DNA from: Streptomyces sp. NBC_00236
GTDB lineage: Bacteria > Actinomycetota > Actinomycetes > Streptomycetales > Streptomycetaceae
Assembly: GCF_036195045.1 (NCBI RefSeq)
Contig: NZ_CP108100.1
Location: 2,728,001 to 2,792,000 of the forward strand
DNA length: 64,000 nt
Reading direction: 5' to 3'
Shown piece by piece: positions 54,102-63,759 of the stretch. The notes under the pieces are model-generated. The model ran no database searches and was not told where the DNA came from. It was given only the letters and a program-made list of their open reading frames with translations. How positions within the stretch are numbered: position 1 is the first letter of the stretch; every line of letters begins with the position of its first letter. Position numbers and translations under genes: made by a program.

Positions 54102-54108
54102 GGAACAG

Positions 54109-56193
54109 ATGACCATGTTCGACACGGTGCTCGTCGCCAACCGCGGCGAGATCGCGGTCCGGGTCATCCGGACCCTGCGGGAGCTGGGCGTGCGCTCGGT
54201 CGCCGTCTTCAGCGACGCGGACGCGGACGCCCGGCACGTACGGGAGGCCGATACGGCGGTACGGATCGGGCCCGCCCCGGCGGCCGAGAGCTATCTGAGC
54301 GTGGACCGGCTCCTGGAGGCCGCCCGCCGCACGGGCGCGCAGGCCGTCCACCCCGGCTACGGGTTCCTCGCCGAGAACGCGGGCTTCGCGCGGGCGTGCG
54401 CGGACGCGGGGCTGGTCTTCATCGGACCGCCCGCCGCCGCCATCGCTCTGATGGGCGACAAGATCCGGGCCAAGGAGACGGTCGCCGCGGCCGGTGTCCC
54501 GGTGGTGCCGGGCTCCTCGGGCAGCGAGCTGACCGATGGTCAACTGGCCGAGGCGGCGCACGAGATCGGCATGCCGGTCCTGCTCAAGCCGTCTGCGGGC
54601 GGCGGCGGCAAGGGCATGCGGCTGGTACGCGACGCGACGCTCCTCGCGGACGAGATCGCCGCCGCCCGGCGCGAGGCGCGCGCCTCCTTCGGCGACGACA
54701 CCCTTCTCGTGGAGCGGTGGATCGACCGGCCGCGCCACATCGAGATCCAGGTGCTGGCGGACGGCCACGGCAACGTGGTGCACCTCGGCGAGCGCGAGTG
54801 CTCGCTCCAGCGCCGCCACCAGAAGATCATCGAGGAGGCGCCCTCGGTCCTGCTCGACGAGAAGACGCGCGCGGCCATGGGCGAGGCGGCCGTCCAGGCA
54901 GCCCGCTCCTGCGGCTATGTCGGCGCGGGCACGGTGGAGTTCATCGTCCCGGGCAACGACCCGGCCTCGTACTACTTCATGGAGATGAACACCCGGCTCC
55001 AGGTCGAGCACCCGGTGACGGAGCTGATCACCGGCCTCGACCTGGTCGAGTGGCAGCTGCGGGTCGCGGCGGGTGAGCAACTCCCTTACGGACAGGCTGA
55101 TATCACCCTGACCGGGCATGCGGTCGAGGCCCGGATCTGCGCCGAGGACCCGGCCCGCGGCTTCCTGCCCTCGGGCGGCACCGTGCTGGCGCTGCACGAG
55201 CCGCAGGGCGGCGGGGTGCGGACGGACTCGGGGCTCGCCGAGGGCGGCGAGGTCGGCAGTCTGTACGACCCGATGCTGTCGAAGGTGATCGCGTACGGCC
55301 CCGACCGGGCGACCGCGCTGCGCCGGCTGCGGGCGGCGCTCGCGGACACGGTGGTCCTCGGCGTCCCGACCAACGCGGGCTTCCTGCGCCGGCTGCTCGG
55401 CCACCCGGCCGTGGTGGCGGGCGAGCTGGACACCGGGCTGGTGGAGCGCGAGGTGGACGCGCTGGTCCCGGACGGGGTGCCCGAGGAGGTGTACGCGGCC
55501 GCGGCGCTGCTGCGGCAGCACTCCCCCGGACCGGCCCGCACGGACGTCTGGGCCGACCCGTTCTCGGCCGGTGACGGCTGGCGCCTCGGCGGTACCCCGG
55601 CGCGCACGGTGCGGCATTTCCGGATCCCCGGCCACGACCCGGTCCAGGTGGGCCTGCGGCCGTGCGGCACGGGCGCGGAGCTGTCCTTCGGCCACGTCGG
55701 CGAGGGCGCCCGGCCACCGCTCCCCGCCTCCGGCACCTGCGGCCCCCTGGGTCCGCTGCCCGGCAGCGCCGAGACGGCCAGGACCCTGTCCGTCGACGGG
55801 GGCCGGATCACGCTCGAACTCGCGGGCGGCACCCACTCGTTCGCGTACGCCGTCTCCCCGGAGGGCCACTGGCTCGGCCGGGACGGCGACACCTGGCACG
55901 TCCGGGACCACGACCCGGTGGAGGCGTCGCTGTCCGGCGCCGCCCGCTCCGGTGCGGACACGCTCGCCGCGCCCATGCCCGGGACGGTCACCGTGGTGAA
56001 GGTGGCCGTCGGGGACGAGGTCGCCGCCGGGCAGAGCCTCCTGGTCGTGGAGGCGATGAAGATGGAGCACGTCATCTCCGCCCCGCACGCCGGCACCGTG
56101 ACCGAACTCGACGTGACCGCCGGGACCACGGTGGCCATGGACCAGGTACTGGCGGTCGTGGTCCCCGTGGCCGCCGCCGGGGAGGAAGCATGA
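54109..56193 (+). CDS. accA1: Acyl-CoA carboxylase alpha subunit (biotin carboxylase plus BCCP)
   Basis: 694 residues. The biotin carboxylase part begins [26 protein letters not shown], has the ATP-grasp loop [12 protein letters not shown], and [15 protein letters not shown] poorly conserved middle domain (about 460-620) holds the subunit-binding region. The C-terminal lipoyl-like BCCP domain carries the biotinylation site E648-A-M-K651-M. It carboxylates biotin with bicarbonate and ATP and hands it to the beta subunit encoded just upstream. The next gene overlaps its stop by 4 nt. Confidence 0.94.
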   Translation: MTMFDTVLVANRGEIAVRVIRTLRELGVRSVAVFSDADADARHVREADTAVRIGPAPAAESYLSVDRLLEAARRTGAQAVHPGYGFLAENAGFARACADAGLVFIGPPAAAIALMGDKIRAKETVAAAGVPVVPGSSGSELTDGQLAEAAHEIGMPVLLKPSAGGGGKGMRLVRDATLLADEIAAARREARASFGDDTLLVERWIDRPRHIEIQVLADGHGNVVHLGERECSLQRRHQKIIEEAPSVLLDEKTRAAMGEAAVQAARSCGYVGAGTVEFIVPGNDPASYYFMEMNTRLQVEHPVTELITGLDLVEWQLRVAAGEQLPYGQADITLTGHAVEARICAEDPARGFLPSGGTVLALHEPQGGGVRTDSGLAEGGEVGSLYDPMLSKVIAYGPDRATALRRLRAALADTVVLGVPTNAGFLRRLLGHPAVVAGELDTGLVEREVDALVPDGVPEEVYAAAALLRQHSPGPARTDVWADPFSAGDGWRLGGTPARTVRHFRIPGHDPVQVGLRPCGTGAELSFGHVGEGARPPLPASGTCGPLGPLPGSAETARTLSVDGGRITLELAGGTHSFAYAVSPEGHWLGRDGDTWHVRDHDPVEASLSGAARSGADTLAAPMPGTVTVVKVAVGDEVAAGQSLLVVEAMKMEHVISAPHAGTVTELDVTAGTTVAMDQVLAVVVPVAAAGEEA

Positions 56194-57143
56194 CGAACAC
56201 CGGCCGCACCCTGCCGATGACCGTGGCCGCACCGGACCTGCCCGCCCGGGTCCGCATCCACGAAGTCGGCGCCCGTGACGGGCTGCAGAACGAGAAGGCG
56301 GTCGTGCCGACCGAGGTGAAGGCGGAGTTCATCCGCCGGCTCGCGGTCGCCGGCCTCGGCACGATCGAGGCGACGAGCTTCGTCCACCCCAAGTGGGTAC
56401 CCCAACTCGCCGACGCGGAGCAGCTGTTCCCGATGCTCGGCGACATAGGGGACGTGGGCGACGTGGCGCTGCCGGTCCTCGTGCCGAACGAGCGGGGACT
56501 GGACCGGGCCCTGGCGCTCGGCGCCCGCCGGATCGCCGTCTTCGGCTCCGCGACGGAGACCTTCGCGGCCCGCAACCTCAACCGCACGATCGACGAGTCG
56601 CTCGCCATGTTCGAGCCCGTCGTGGCCCGCGCCAAGGCGGACAAGGCGCATGTGCGCGGCTACCTGTCGATGTGCTTCGGCGACCCGTGGGAGGGGCCCG
56701 TCCCCGTCCACCAGGTCGTCCGGGTCGCCAGGGCACTGATGGACCTCGGCTGCGACGAGCTGTCGCTCGGCGACACGATCGGGGTCGCGACGCCCGGCCA
56801 CGTACAGGCCCTGCTGTCGTCGCTGAACGAATCGGGGGTGCACACCGACACGATCGGGGTGCACTTCCACGACACGTACGGACAGGCCCTCTCCAACACC
56901 CTCGCCGCGCTCCAGCACGGCGTGTCCACCGTGGACGCCTCCGCGGGCGGCCTCGGCGGCTGCCCGTACGCGAAGAGCGCGACCGGAAACCTCGCCACGG
57001 AGGACCTGGTCTGGATGCTCGACGGCCTCGGTATCGAAACCGGGGTCGACCTCGACGAGCTCACCGCCACGAGCGTGTGGCTCGCCGAACAGTTGGGCCG
57101 GCCCAGCCCGTCCCGTACCGTCCGCGCACTCGCGGCGCAGTGA
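56190..57143 (+). CDS. Hydroxymethylglutaryl-CoA lyase
   Basis: 317 residues from the ATG at 56190, which overlaps the previous stop and has GGAGGAAG just before. The TIM barrel of HMG-CoA lyase is clear: [14 protein letters not shown] at strand 1 with the catalytic Asp, [27 protein letters not shown] metal ligands, and [20 protein letters not shown] with the catalytic Cys loop. It splits HMG-CoA to acetoacetate and acetyl-CoA, the last step of leucine breakdown. Confidence 0.95.
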   Translation: MTNTGRTLPMTVAAPDLPARVRIHEVGARDGLQNEKAVVPTEVKAEFIRRLAVAGLGTIEATSFVHPKWVPQLADAEQLFPMLGDIGDVGDVALPVLVPNERGLDRALALGARRIAVFGSATETFAARNLNRTIDESLAMFEPVVARAKADKAHVRGYLSMCFGDPWEGPVPVHQVVRVARALMDLGCDELSLGDTIGVATPGHVQALLSSLNESGVHTDTIGVHFHDTYGQALSNTLAALQHGVSTVDASAGGLGGCPYAKSATGNLATEDLVWMLDGLGIETGVDLDELTATSVWLAEQLGRPSPSRTVRALAAQ

Positions 57144-57172
57144 CCCAGTTCCCACAAGGAGTGAACGTCCCC

Positions 57173-58339
57173 ATGACTCTGGACCACCGGCTGACCGCCG
57201 AGCACGAGGAACTGCGGCGCACCGTCGAGGCGTTCGCCCACGACGTGGTCGCGCCGAAGATCGGCGACTTCTACGAGCGCCATGAGTTCCCGTACGAGAT
57301 CGTGCGCGAGATGGGACGGATGGGCCTGTTCGGGCTGCCGTTCCCGGAGGAGTACGGCGGGATGGGCGGCGACTACCTCGCCCTCGGTATCGCCCTGGAG
57401 GAGCTGGCCCGGGTCGACTCCTCGGTGGCGATCACCCTGGAGGCCGGGGTCTCGCTGGGTGCGATGCCGGTGTTCCGCTTCGGCACCGAGGAGCAGAAGC
57501 AGCGCTGGCTGCCGAAGCTCTGCGCGGGCGAGGCGCTCGGGGCGTTCGGCCTGACGGAGCCGGACGGCGGTTCGGACGCGGGCGGCACCCGGACGACGGC
57601 GGTGCGCGACGAGGCGACGGGCGAGTGGGTGATCAACGGCTCCAAGTGCTTCATCACCAACTCGGGCACGGACATCACCGAGCTGGTCACGGTCACGGCG
57701 GTGACCGGCCGCAAGGAGAACGGCGCCCCGCTCATCTCGTCGATCATCGTCCCGTCCGGCACCCCCGGCTTCACGGTCGCCGCCCCCTACTCCAAGGTCG
57801 GCTGGAACGCCTCGGACACCCGCGAGCTCTCCTTCTCGGACGTCCGCGTCCCGCTGGAGAACCTGCTGGGCGAGGAGGGCCGCGGCTACGCGCAGTTCCT
57901 GCGGATCCTGGACGAGGGCCGGATCGCCATCTCCGCGCTGTCCACGGGCCTGGCACAGGGCTGTGTGGACGAGTCCGTGAAGTACGCCGCCGAGCGGCAC
58001 GCGTTCGGCAAGCCGATCGGCGCCAACCAGGCGATCCAGTTCAAGATCGCGGACATGGAGATGCGGGCCCACATGGCCCGGATCGGCTGGCGGGACGCGG
58101 CGTCGCGTCTGCTGGCGGGCGAGCCGTTCAAGAAGGAGGCGGCGATCGCGAAGCTGTACTCCTCGACGGTGGCGGTGGACAACGCCCGCGAGGCGACCCA
58201 GATCCACGGCGGCTACGGCTTCATGAACGAGTACCCGGTGGCCCGGATGTGGCGCGACTCCAAGATCCTGGAGATCGGCGAGGGCACGAGCGAGGTGCAG
58301 CGGATGCTGATCGCGCGGGAGCTGGGCATGTCGGCCTGA
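57173..58339 (+). CDS. acdH: Acyl-CoA dehydrogenase, short/branched-chain (AcdH type)
   Basis: 388 residues from the ATG at 57173, with AAGGAGTG 9 nt upstream. Motifs: FGLTEPDGGSDAGG, WVINGSKCFITNSG, DEGRIAISALSTGLAQG, RHAFGKPI and QIHGGYGFMNEYPVARMWRD. The catalytic Glu is at the short-chain position in IGEGTSEVQ, unlike the other acyl-CoA dehydrogenase in this window. It oxidises short branched acyl-CoAs (isovaleryl-, isobutyryl-) and feeds the carboxylase. I recall its S. coelicolor counterpart as AcdH of valine and branched-chain degradation. Confidence 0.9.
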   Translation: MTLDHRLTAEHEELRRTVEAFAHDVVAPKIGDFYERHEFPYEIVREMGRMGLFGLPFPEEYGGMGGDYLALGIALEELARVDSSVAITLEAGVSLGAMPVFRFGTEEQKQRWLPKLCAGEALGAFGLTEPDGGSDAGGTRTTAVRDEATGEWVINGSKCFITNSGTDITELVTVTAVTGRKENGAPLISSIIVPSGTPGFTVAAPYSKVGWNASDTRELSFSDVRVPLENLLGEEGRGYAQFLRILDEGRIAISALSTGLAQGCVDESVKYAAERHAFGKPIGANQAIQFKIADMEMRAHMARIGWRDAASRLLAGEPFKKEAAIAKLYSSTVAVDNAREATQIHGGYGFMNEYPVARMWRDSKILEIGEGTSEVQRMLIARELGMSA

Positions 58340-58425
58340 CCCGGCCCGACACCGGGGACGGTCTACAGCGGGGCGGGGCGGGGTGGGTCCGGGCGCCGGG
58401 CCCGCCCCGTCCGCGCGCCGCCCGC

Positions 58426-58481
58426 CCCGGGAGGCGCGAGGCCGAAGGCCGCCGGCCCGGGAGGCGCGAGGCCGAAGGCCG
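58426..58481. repeat. Duplicated 26-bp GC-rich element
   Basis: A 26-bp sequence containing GGGAGGCGCGAGGCCGAAGG is present at 58426-58451 and again at 58456-58481 (period 30 bp), each with an internal GGCC-GAA-GGCC hairpin. It lies in the 267-bp gap after acdH and may serve as a terminator or dispersed repeat. The remainder of the gap shows nothing distinct. Confidence 0.8.
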
Positions 58482-58606
58482 GCCGGCTCGCATTCACGCC
58501 GCGTGCCTCCTGCTCCAGGTGGAGCTGGAGCAGGGCGGCGCACCGTCGCTCGCGTCGCCCCGCAATTCGTTCGACAGTGGCCACCGGCTCCCACCAGAGT
58601 CCTGCC

Positions 58607-59251
58607 ATGAAGCCAACGCGCCACTGGCCCCTGTACGGGCTCCGCATCCGCACCCCACGCCTGGAACTGCGTGTTCCGGACCTGGAGTTGCTCGACGAGC
58701 TGGCCTCGGTGGCCGCAGACGGGGTGCACGCGCCGGACGCCATGCCCTTCACCGTTCCCTGGACCGACGGCCCGCCCGCCGAACGCGGCCGGGCGGTGTT
58801 CCAGCATGTGCTGGGCACGGTCGCCCACTGGCAGGCGACGGACTGGTCGTTGAGCCTCGCCGTCCTGCACGAGGGCCGGGTGACCGGCCGGCAGGACCTG
58901 ATGGCGAGGAACTTCGCGGTGACCGGGGAGGTCAGCACCGGCTCCTGGCTGGGGCTCGCCCACCAGGGCCGGGGCATCGGCACCGAGATGCGGGCCGCCG
59001 CCCTGCAACTCGCCTTCGCCGGGCTCGGCGCCGGTGCGGCCGTCTCGTCGGCGATGACGGACAACCCACGCTCACTGGGCGTCTCGCGGCGGCTCGGCTA
59101 CCTCCCGGACGGACTGACGGTCGCCGCACTGCGGGGCGAACGGGTCACGCTCCAGCGGCTGCGTCTGGAGCGGGACCGGTGGGAGAAGCACCGCACGAGC
59201 GGGATCACGGTCGAGGGGCTCGACAGCTGCCGGGAGATGTTCGGCGCATGA
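58607..59251 (+). CDS. GNAT family N-acetyltransferase (RimJ/RimL-like)
   Basis: 214 residues from the ATG at 58607. The start LYGLRIRTPRLELRVPDLELLDEL is typical of GNATs acting on protein N-termini or small amines. Acetyl-CoA is bound by SWLGLAHQGRGIGTEMRAAALQLAF (the Q/RxxGxG/A loop), and AMTDNPRSLGVSRRLGYLPDG contains the usual N..S...Y element. Substrate unknown. A possible 38-residue gene overlaps its stop. Confidence 0.9.
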   Translation: MKPTRHWPLYGLRIRTPRLELRVPDLELLDELASVAADGVHAPDAMPFTVPWTDGPPAERGRAVFQHVLGTVAHWQATDWSLSLAVLHEGRVTGRQDLMARNFAVTGEVSTGSWLGLAHQGRGIGTEMRAAALQLAFAGLGAGAAVSSAMTDNPRSLGVSRRLGYLPDGLTVAALRGERVTLQRLRLERDRWEKHRTSGITVEGLDSCREMFGA

Positions 59252-59364
59252 CCCTCCCGGTGCATCCCTACGTACGGGGCCGGAGCGGCCAGGACCACTT
59301 CCTGGACGATCCCGACCACGGGCACACGCCCGCCGGGTCGGAGAGCAGCCGGACCAAGCCGTAA
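59248..59364 (+). CDS. Possible small protein overlapping the GNAT stop
   Basis: An ATG inside GCATGA begins a 38-residue frame, MTLPVHPYVRG, GQDHFLDDPDHGH and a polar Ser/Thr/Lys end. The 4-nt overlap suits translational coupling. It is hydrophilic with three His-Asp clusters. No family match and too short for codon statistics, so it could be chance. Confidence 0.35.
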   Translation: MTLPVHPYVRGRSGQDHFLDDPDHGHTPAGSESSRTKP

Positions 59365-59419
59365 GGCTCGCAGCCCGTGCGCGGCGGGTACGTCGAACCG
59401 CTGCGCGGCGGAGCGGCTG

Positions 59420-60289
59420 TCAGCGTGCCGGTCCGGCGACTTCCTGGGTACCGAGGACGGCGAGCAGGTCCAGGAGCTCGGCGCTGTCCGTGCCGACTGC
59501 GGGGGTGAACCAGAGCAGCCGCTGCCGGCCGTCCTCGCTGAACAGGTTGAGGCAGTTGACCTCGATCAGGCCGAGCGCGGGGTGGTTGAGGCGTTTGCGG
59601 TCGTTGCGCCGGAACGCCACGTCGTGGTCGGCCCACAGGGCGGCGAACTCCGCGGAGGTGCCGAGCAGCGAGCTGATCATCGAGGCGGCTTCGGTGTCCT
59701 TGCCCTCGCGTCCGGCGGCGGCCGCCCGCAGGTCGGCGACGAAGGCCCGGGACTGGTGCGCATGGTCGGCTTCGGGATACAGCTGCCGGGCGTCGGATTC
59801 GGTGAACCACCGGTGGACGAAGCTGGCCCGGGCGCCCCGGAAGCCGGACTGGTCCCCGAGCAGGGCCACCGCCAGGGGGTTCTGTACGAGGGTGACATGC
59901 AGGTCGGTGATGACCTGTGCGGGTGTGGACGTCAGACGGGTGAGCAGGTCGAGCATGCCGGGGTGGACGTGCGAGGCCGGGCCGCCGTGCGCGGGCACCG
60001 GGCGGTCGGCCAGGTGGTAGAGGTAGTCGCGCTCGTCGGCGGTCAGGCGCAGGGCTCTCGCCAGCGCGGCGATCATCTGTTCGGACGGCTGTGATCCGGC
60101 GCCGCGCTCGAGTTCGTTGTAGTAGTCCACCGACGCGCCGGCGAGCTGGGCGACCTCGTCGCGGCGCAGCCCGGGCACCCGGCGGCGCGGCCCGTGGGGA
60201 AGTCCCACGTCGGCCGGGCGGATGCGTGCACGCCGCGAACGCAGGAACGCTCCCAGCTCGGCGTATTTCACAGAACCCATACCTGCCAT
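59420..60289 (-). CDS. XRE family regulator with MmyB-like ligand domain
   Basis: About 289 residues from the ATG at 60289 (MAGMGSVKYAELGAFLRSRR); 60280 is an alternative and ribosome sites are weak. The helix-turn-helix is RRVPGLRRDEVAQLAGASVDYYNELERG, followed by the MmyB-like PAS-type domain with YLYHLAD, VITDLHVTLVQNPLAVALLGD and HPALGLIEVNCLNLFSEDGRQRLLWFTP. Such proteins repress a neighbouring dehydrogenase in Streptomyces and bind a fatty acid-like ligand. It is divergent from an SDR gene across a 19-bp palindrome. Confidence 0.9.
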   Translation of the reverse strand: MAGMGSVKYAELGAFLRSRRARIRPADVGLPHGPRRRVPGLRRDEVAQLAGASVDYYNELERGAGSQPSEQMIAALARALRLTADERDYLYHLADRPVPAHGGPASHVHPGMLDLLTRLTSTPAQVITDLHVTLVQNPLAVALLGDQSGFRGARASFVHRWFTESDARQLYPEADHAHQSRAFVADLRAAAAGREGKDTEAASMISSLLGTSAEFAALWADHDVAFRRNDRKRLNHPALGLIEVNCLNLFSEDGRQRLLWFTPAVGTDSAELLDLLAVLGTQEVAGPAR

Positions 60290-60315
60290 TGTGCGTCCGG
60301 CCGGGATGGCGGACA

Positions 60316-60334
60316 CAGGGGATGACATCCCCTG
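60316..60334. promoter_or_regulatory. 19-bp palindromic operator between XRE regulator and SDR
   Basis: CAGGGGATG (60316-60324), centre A, CATCCCCTG (60326-60334): perfect 9-bp arms. It lies in the 79-bp gap between divergent genes, where the XRE/MmyB regulator would repress both. Confidence 0.75.
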
Positions 60335-60368
60335 GTTCCGCCGGCCGGCGCCGCGCATCGTGGAGGGC

Positions 60369-61136
60369 ATGACGACGAACCAACCCCCGACCACTCCCCC
60401 TCCGGCGGCCCTGCGGACCGCCGTCGTGACCGGCGGATCACGCGGCATCGGCCGGGCGGTCTCCCTTCAACTCGCCCGGGACGGCGCCGCCGTCGTGGTG
60501 AACTACGCCCGCGACACCGTCGCTGCCGAGGAGGCGGTGTCGGCGATCACCGCCGCCGGCGGGCGGGCGGTCACCGCGCGGGCGGACGTGGCGGACGAGC
60601 ACGCGGTCGCCGCCCTGTTCGACCGGGCGGAGCAGGAGTTCGGCGGCGTGGACGTCGTCGTGAACTGCGCCGGCCGGCTCGCGCTGTCGCCCATTGCCGA
60701 CCTCGACCTCGCGGTGCTCGACGCGGTGCACCGCACCAACATCCGCGGCACCTTCGTCGTCGCCCAGCAGGCCGCCCGGCGGCTGCGCGCGGGCGGCTCG
60801 TTCGTGGCGTTCTCGACCTCCGTGGTCGGTACGCAGTTCCCTGCCTACGGTGCGTACGCGGCGAGCAAGGCGGCTGTCGAGTCGATCACGCTGATCCTCG
60901 CCCGCGAGCTGCGCGGGCGGGACATCACGGTGAACACCGTCGCCCCCGGCCCCACGGCGACGGACCTGTTCCTGGAGGGCAAGACGCCCGAGCAGATCGA
61001 CCGGCTCGCCAAGAGCCCGCCCCTGGAGCGTCTGGGCACCCCGGAGGACATCGCCGGGGTGGTCGCCTTCCTCACCAGCCCGGCAGGGCACTGGGTGAAC
61101 GGCCAGATCCTGCGGGCCAACGGGGGCATGGTGTGA
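60369..61136 (+). CDS. Short-chain dehydrogenase/reductase (classical, FabG-like)
   Basis: 255 residues from the ATG at 60369. TGGSRGIG binds the nucleotide, NCAG replaces NNAG, Ser lies in FSTSVVGT and the YxxxK pair in YAASKAAVE. PGPTATDLFLEGK and the GHWVNGQILRANGGMV end are usual for FabG-like reductases. It probably reduces or oxidises a small carbonyl or alcohol with NADP(H). A tautomerase gene follows 209 bp later on the same strand. Confidence 0.9.
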   Translation: MTTNQPPTTPPPAALRTAVVTGGSRGIGRAVSLQLARDGAAVVVNYARDTVAAEEAVSAITAAGGRAVTARADVADEHAVAALFDRAEQEFGGVDVVVNCAGRLALSPIADLDLAVLDAVHRTNIRGTFVVAQQAARRLRAGGSFVAFSTSVVGTQFPAYGAYAASKAAVESITLILARELRGRDITVNTVAPGPTATDLFLEGKTPEQIDRLAKSPPLERLGTPEDIAGVVAFLTSPAGHWVNGQILRANGGMV

Positions 61137-61345
61137 GGACGCGGCCGAAGGCCATGCTGCTCACCGGCGCATCCGGTGGTTCCACGCGGCGTTCCTCCGC
61201 CGTGCCCGCACCAACCACCCTCTGACGCCGCCGCCCGGCCTCTGACCACGCCGGCCTCAGCCGGGAATCGGCCCCCGTGGGCCACACCTCCACGGACCTC
61301 TGCCTCCGCGTCGCGGAGAAACCCACTCAAGGAGACAAGACACCC

Positions 61346-61558
61346 ATGCCCTTCGCCCATTTCAAGGTCCCCGCGGGCACCCTCACCGCCGAGGACAAGA
61401 AGAAGATCGTCGAGCGCACGACCGACCTGTACGCCGAGATCTACGGTGAGCGGGCCCGCCCCACCACCGTCGTACTGGTCGACGAGGTCCCCGACGGCGG
61501 CTGGGGCGTCGCCGGCAGCGTCCTGACCGCCGCCATGCTCAACGGCGACAACGCCTGA
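61346..61558 (+). CDS. 4-oxalocrotonate tautomerase-like protein
   Basis: 70 residues from the ATG at 61346 with AAGGAGA upstream. After Met removal the first residue is Pro (MPFAHFKVPAGTLTAED), the catalytic base of the tautomerase superfamily. The ERTTDLYAEIYGERARPTTVVLVDEVPDGGWGVAG block with a conserved Trp completes the beta-alpha-beta fold. It acts as an oligomer on enols; the substrate is unknown. Likely cotranscribed with the SDR. Confidence 0.88.
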   Translation: MPFAHFKVPAGTLTAEDKKKIVERTTDLYAEIYGERARPTTVVLVDEVPDGGWGVAGSVLTAAMLNGDNA

Positions 61559-61574
61559 CCTCCGCCTGCTGGTT

Positions 61575-61600
61575 GGGCCCGGCGCCACGGCGCCGGGCCC
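61575..61600 (+). terminator. GC-rich hairpin after the tautomerase gene
   Basis: GGGCCCGGCGCC (61575-61586) and GGCGCCGGGCCC (61589-61600) are perfect 12-bp arms separated by AC. It lies 16 bp after the stop and closes the SDR/tautomerase unit. Confidence 0.7.
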
Positions 61601-61745
61601 GGCATCATGATGGCCGCCGAGCCGGTGGCCGCAGGCGGGCACGCATGCCCGGAGACGATCGCCCAGCGGTTCCTGGAAGAGCGGCGTCATCGTCCGGTGA
61701 GCCCGGGTGTGCGGGCCCGGGGGCATCCTGAGGCTCGACAGTTCG

Positions 61746-61764
61746 TGAGGTTAGGCTAACCTTC
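61746..61764 (+). promoter_or_regulatory. Iron box (DmdR/IdeR operator)
   Basis: TGAGGTTAGGCTAACCTTC matches the Streptomyces/IdeR iron box core (TTAGGTTAGGCTAACCTAA type) with a perfect AGGTTAGGCTAACCT centre. It lies about 52 bp upstream of the siderophore-binding lipoprotein gene. Under iron sufficiency DmdR1 would repress that operon here. Confidence 0.9.
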
Positions 61765-61816
61765 GTTCGAACTTGTCACCGGCCGGTCTCCGGCTCGTAC
61801 GAAAGCGGACTCCGTC

Positions 61817-62848
61817 ATGCGCACTGCCCGAGTGTCCCGTCCCACCCGCCGCGGCCTGCTGGCCATGGGCGGCGCCGTTGGCCTGGGCGCCGTGCTGGCG
61901 GCCTGTGGTGACAGCGACTCCAAGGACTCCGGTTCCACCGGCTCCAAGAGCGCCGACGCCGGGCCGTGGAGCTTCAAGGACGACCGCGGGCAGACCGCTG
62001 AGGCCAAGTCCGTCCCGAAGAACATCGTCGCCTTCACCGGTGTCGCCGCCGCGCTCCACGACTACGGCGTCGAGGTCAAGGCCGTCTTCGGCCCGACGAA
62101 GGCCGCGAACGGCAAGGCCGACGTACAGGCCGGCGACCTGGACATCAGCAAGGTCGAGATCCTCGGCAACGTCTGGGGCGAGTTCAACGTCGAGAAGTAC
62201 GCCGCGCTCGGCCCGGACCTGCTGGTCACCGCGATGTGGGAGAAGGACGCCCTCTGGTACGTGCCGGACGCGTCCAAGGACAAGATCCTCAAGCTCGCCC
62301 CCAGCGTCGCCCTGTGGGCCGCCCAGACCACGATCCCCAAGGCGATCCAGCGCCACGAGGACCTCGCCGCCTCGCTCGGCGCCGACGTCAAGGCCAAGGC
62401 GGTCACCGACGCCAAGGCCCGCTTCGAGAAGGCCGCGGCCCGGCTGCGCGCCGCCGCGAAGTCCAAGCCGAACCTCAAGGTCATGATCGGCTCGGCCAGC
62501 CAGGACCTCTTCTACGTCTCGCTCGCCAAGATGTCCGCCGACACCCTGTACTTCCAGGAGCTGGGTGTGAGGTTCGTCGAGCCGAAGGTGGACGCGGCGG
62601 GCTTCTTCGAGAGCCTGAGCTGGGAGAACGTCGACAAGTACGGGGCCGACATCATCATGATGGACAACCGGTCCTCGGCCCTGCAGCCCGACGCCCTCAC
62701 CTCCAAGCCGACCTGGGCGCAGCTGCCCGCGGTCAAGGCCGGCCAGGTCATCCCGCGCACCACCGAGCCGATCTACAGCTACGACAAGTGCGCGCCGATC
62801 CTCGAGGACCTCGCGAAGGCCATCGAGGGCGCAAAGAAGACCGCCTGA
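61817..62848 (+). CDS. desE: Iron-siderophore binding lipoprotein (DesE-like)
   Basis: 343 residues. The signal has twin Arg (TRRGLL) and a lipobox ending LAAC, so it is a lipoprotein anchored outside the membrane. The mature part is a class III solute-binding fold with GPWSFKDDRGQT, NIVAFTGVAAALHDYGVEV, SWENVDKYGADIIMMDNRSS and a C-terminal YDKCAPILEDLA. Its wording follows the ferrioxamine-binding DesE of S. coelicolor (SCO2780 as I recall), though a CdtB-type receptor is possible. Iron box upstream; the SIP reductase gene starts 2 nt after its stop. Confidence 0.85.
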   Translation: MRTARVSRPTRRGLLAMGGAVGLGAVLAACGDSDSKDSGSTGSKSADAGPWSFKDDRGQTAEAKSVPKNIVAFTGVAAALHDYGVEVKAVFGPTKAANGKADVQAGDLDISKVEILGNVWGEFNVEKYAALGPDLLVTAMWEKDALWYVPDASKDKILKLAPSVALWAAQTTIPKAIQRHEDLAASLGADVKAKAVTDAKARFEKAAARLRAAAKSKPNLKVMIGSASQDLFYVSLAKMSADTLYFQELGVRFVEPKVDAAGFFESLSWENVDKYGADIIMMDNRSSALQPDALTSKPTWAQLPAVKAGQVIPRTTEPIYSYDKCAPILEDLAKAIEGAKKTA

Positions 62849-62850
62849 CC

Positions 62851-63720
62851 ATGACGACCGCCGCCGCGCCCGCCCCGCCGCCCGTCGATCCCTTCCGGCT
62901 CTTCGGTCTGACCGTCCTGCACACGGAGCGGCTCAGCCCGTCCATGCTCCGGGTCACGTTCGGCGGGCCCGGGCTCGACGGTTTCGCCTCCGGGGGCCGC
63001 GATCAGAGCCTGTCGCTGTTCCTGCCGCACCCCGGACAGCCGGAACCAGTCGTTCCGGTCGATAACGAGGGCAACTGGTTCGGCCCCTGGCGGGCACTTC
63101 CGGCCGAGGAGCGGGCGGTGCTGCGCTCGTACACCGTCCGCGCGCAGCGCCGTGCCGACGGCGGTCCGGCCACCGAGATCGACATCGATTTCGCGCTCCA
63201 CGAGGACGGCGGTCCGGCCTGCCGCTGGGCCGCCGCGGCCTCCCCCGGTGACGTACTGAAGGCGCTCGGACCGGCCGTCGAGGACAACACGGCCGTCCGT
63301 TTCCGTCCGCCCGAGGACACCGACTGGGTGCTGATCTGGGCCGACGAGACGGCACTGCCCGCCGCGACGGCCGCCCTGGAGTGGCTGCCGGCCCATCTGC
63401 GGGCGCGGGTCTGGCTGGAAGTCACGCACACCGACGACCGCCGGACGATCGACACCGCGGCCGACGCCCGGATCAGCTGGCTGGTGCGGGACGAGGACGC
63501 GCCGGACGCCGTGGAGGCCGTGCGCGCGGCCGAACTGCCCGAGGGGAACCCGTACGTCTGGATCGCGGGCGAGGCGTCCTCGGTACGGACACTGCGACGC
63601 CACCTGGTGCGCGAGCGCGGCATCGACCGCAAGCGGGTGACGTTCGTCGGCTACTGGCGCCGCGGCCTGAGCGAGGAGCAGCTGCGCGAGGCGGCGGAAG
63701 CGTCCGCTTCGAGCGACTGA
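62851..63720 (+). CDS. desF: Siderophore-interacting protein, ferric-siderophore reductase (DesF-like)
   Basis: 289 residues from the ATG at 62851, in operon with the lipoprotein. FAD is bound by LRSYTVRAQR near residue 92; the NAD(P)H part contains WVLIWADETALPAATAALEWL and the end YVWIAGEASSVRTLRRHLVRERG with VTFVGYWRRG, the standard SIP family signature. It reduces ferric siderophore in the cytoplasm so iron is released. In S. coelicolor this gene is, from memory, followed by desABCD; here it is not. Confidence 0.9.
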   Translation: MTTAAAPAPPPVDPFRLFGLTVLHTERLSPSMLRVTFGGPGLDGFASGGRDQSLSLFLPHPGQPEPVVPVDNEGNWFGPWRALPAEERAVLRSYTVRAQRRADGGPATEIDIDFALHEDGGPACRWAAAASPGDVLKALGPAVEDNTAVRFRPPEDTDWVLIWADETALPAATAALEWLPAHLRARVWLEVTHTDDRRTIDTAADARISWLVRDEDAPDAVEAVRAAELPEGNPYVWIAGEASSVRTLRRHLVRERGIDRKRVTFVGYWRRGLSEEQLREAAEASASSD

Positions 63721-63740
63721 GCCCGTCCGGCGCTTGAGCA
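63721..63740. repeat. Dispersed Streptomyces repeat fragment
   Basis: GCCCGTCCGGCGCTTGAGCA directly after the DesF-like stop resembles AGCCCGTCCGGCGATTGAGG at about 13107-13126 in the long palindrome. Short elements of this wording recur at gene ends in Streptomyces. Here it occupies the junction between the siderophore operon and the convergent hexosaminidase. Confidence 0.6.
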
Positions 63741-63759
63741 CGACGCGGGACGGCAGGAC

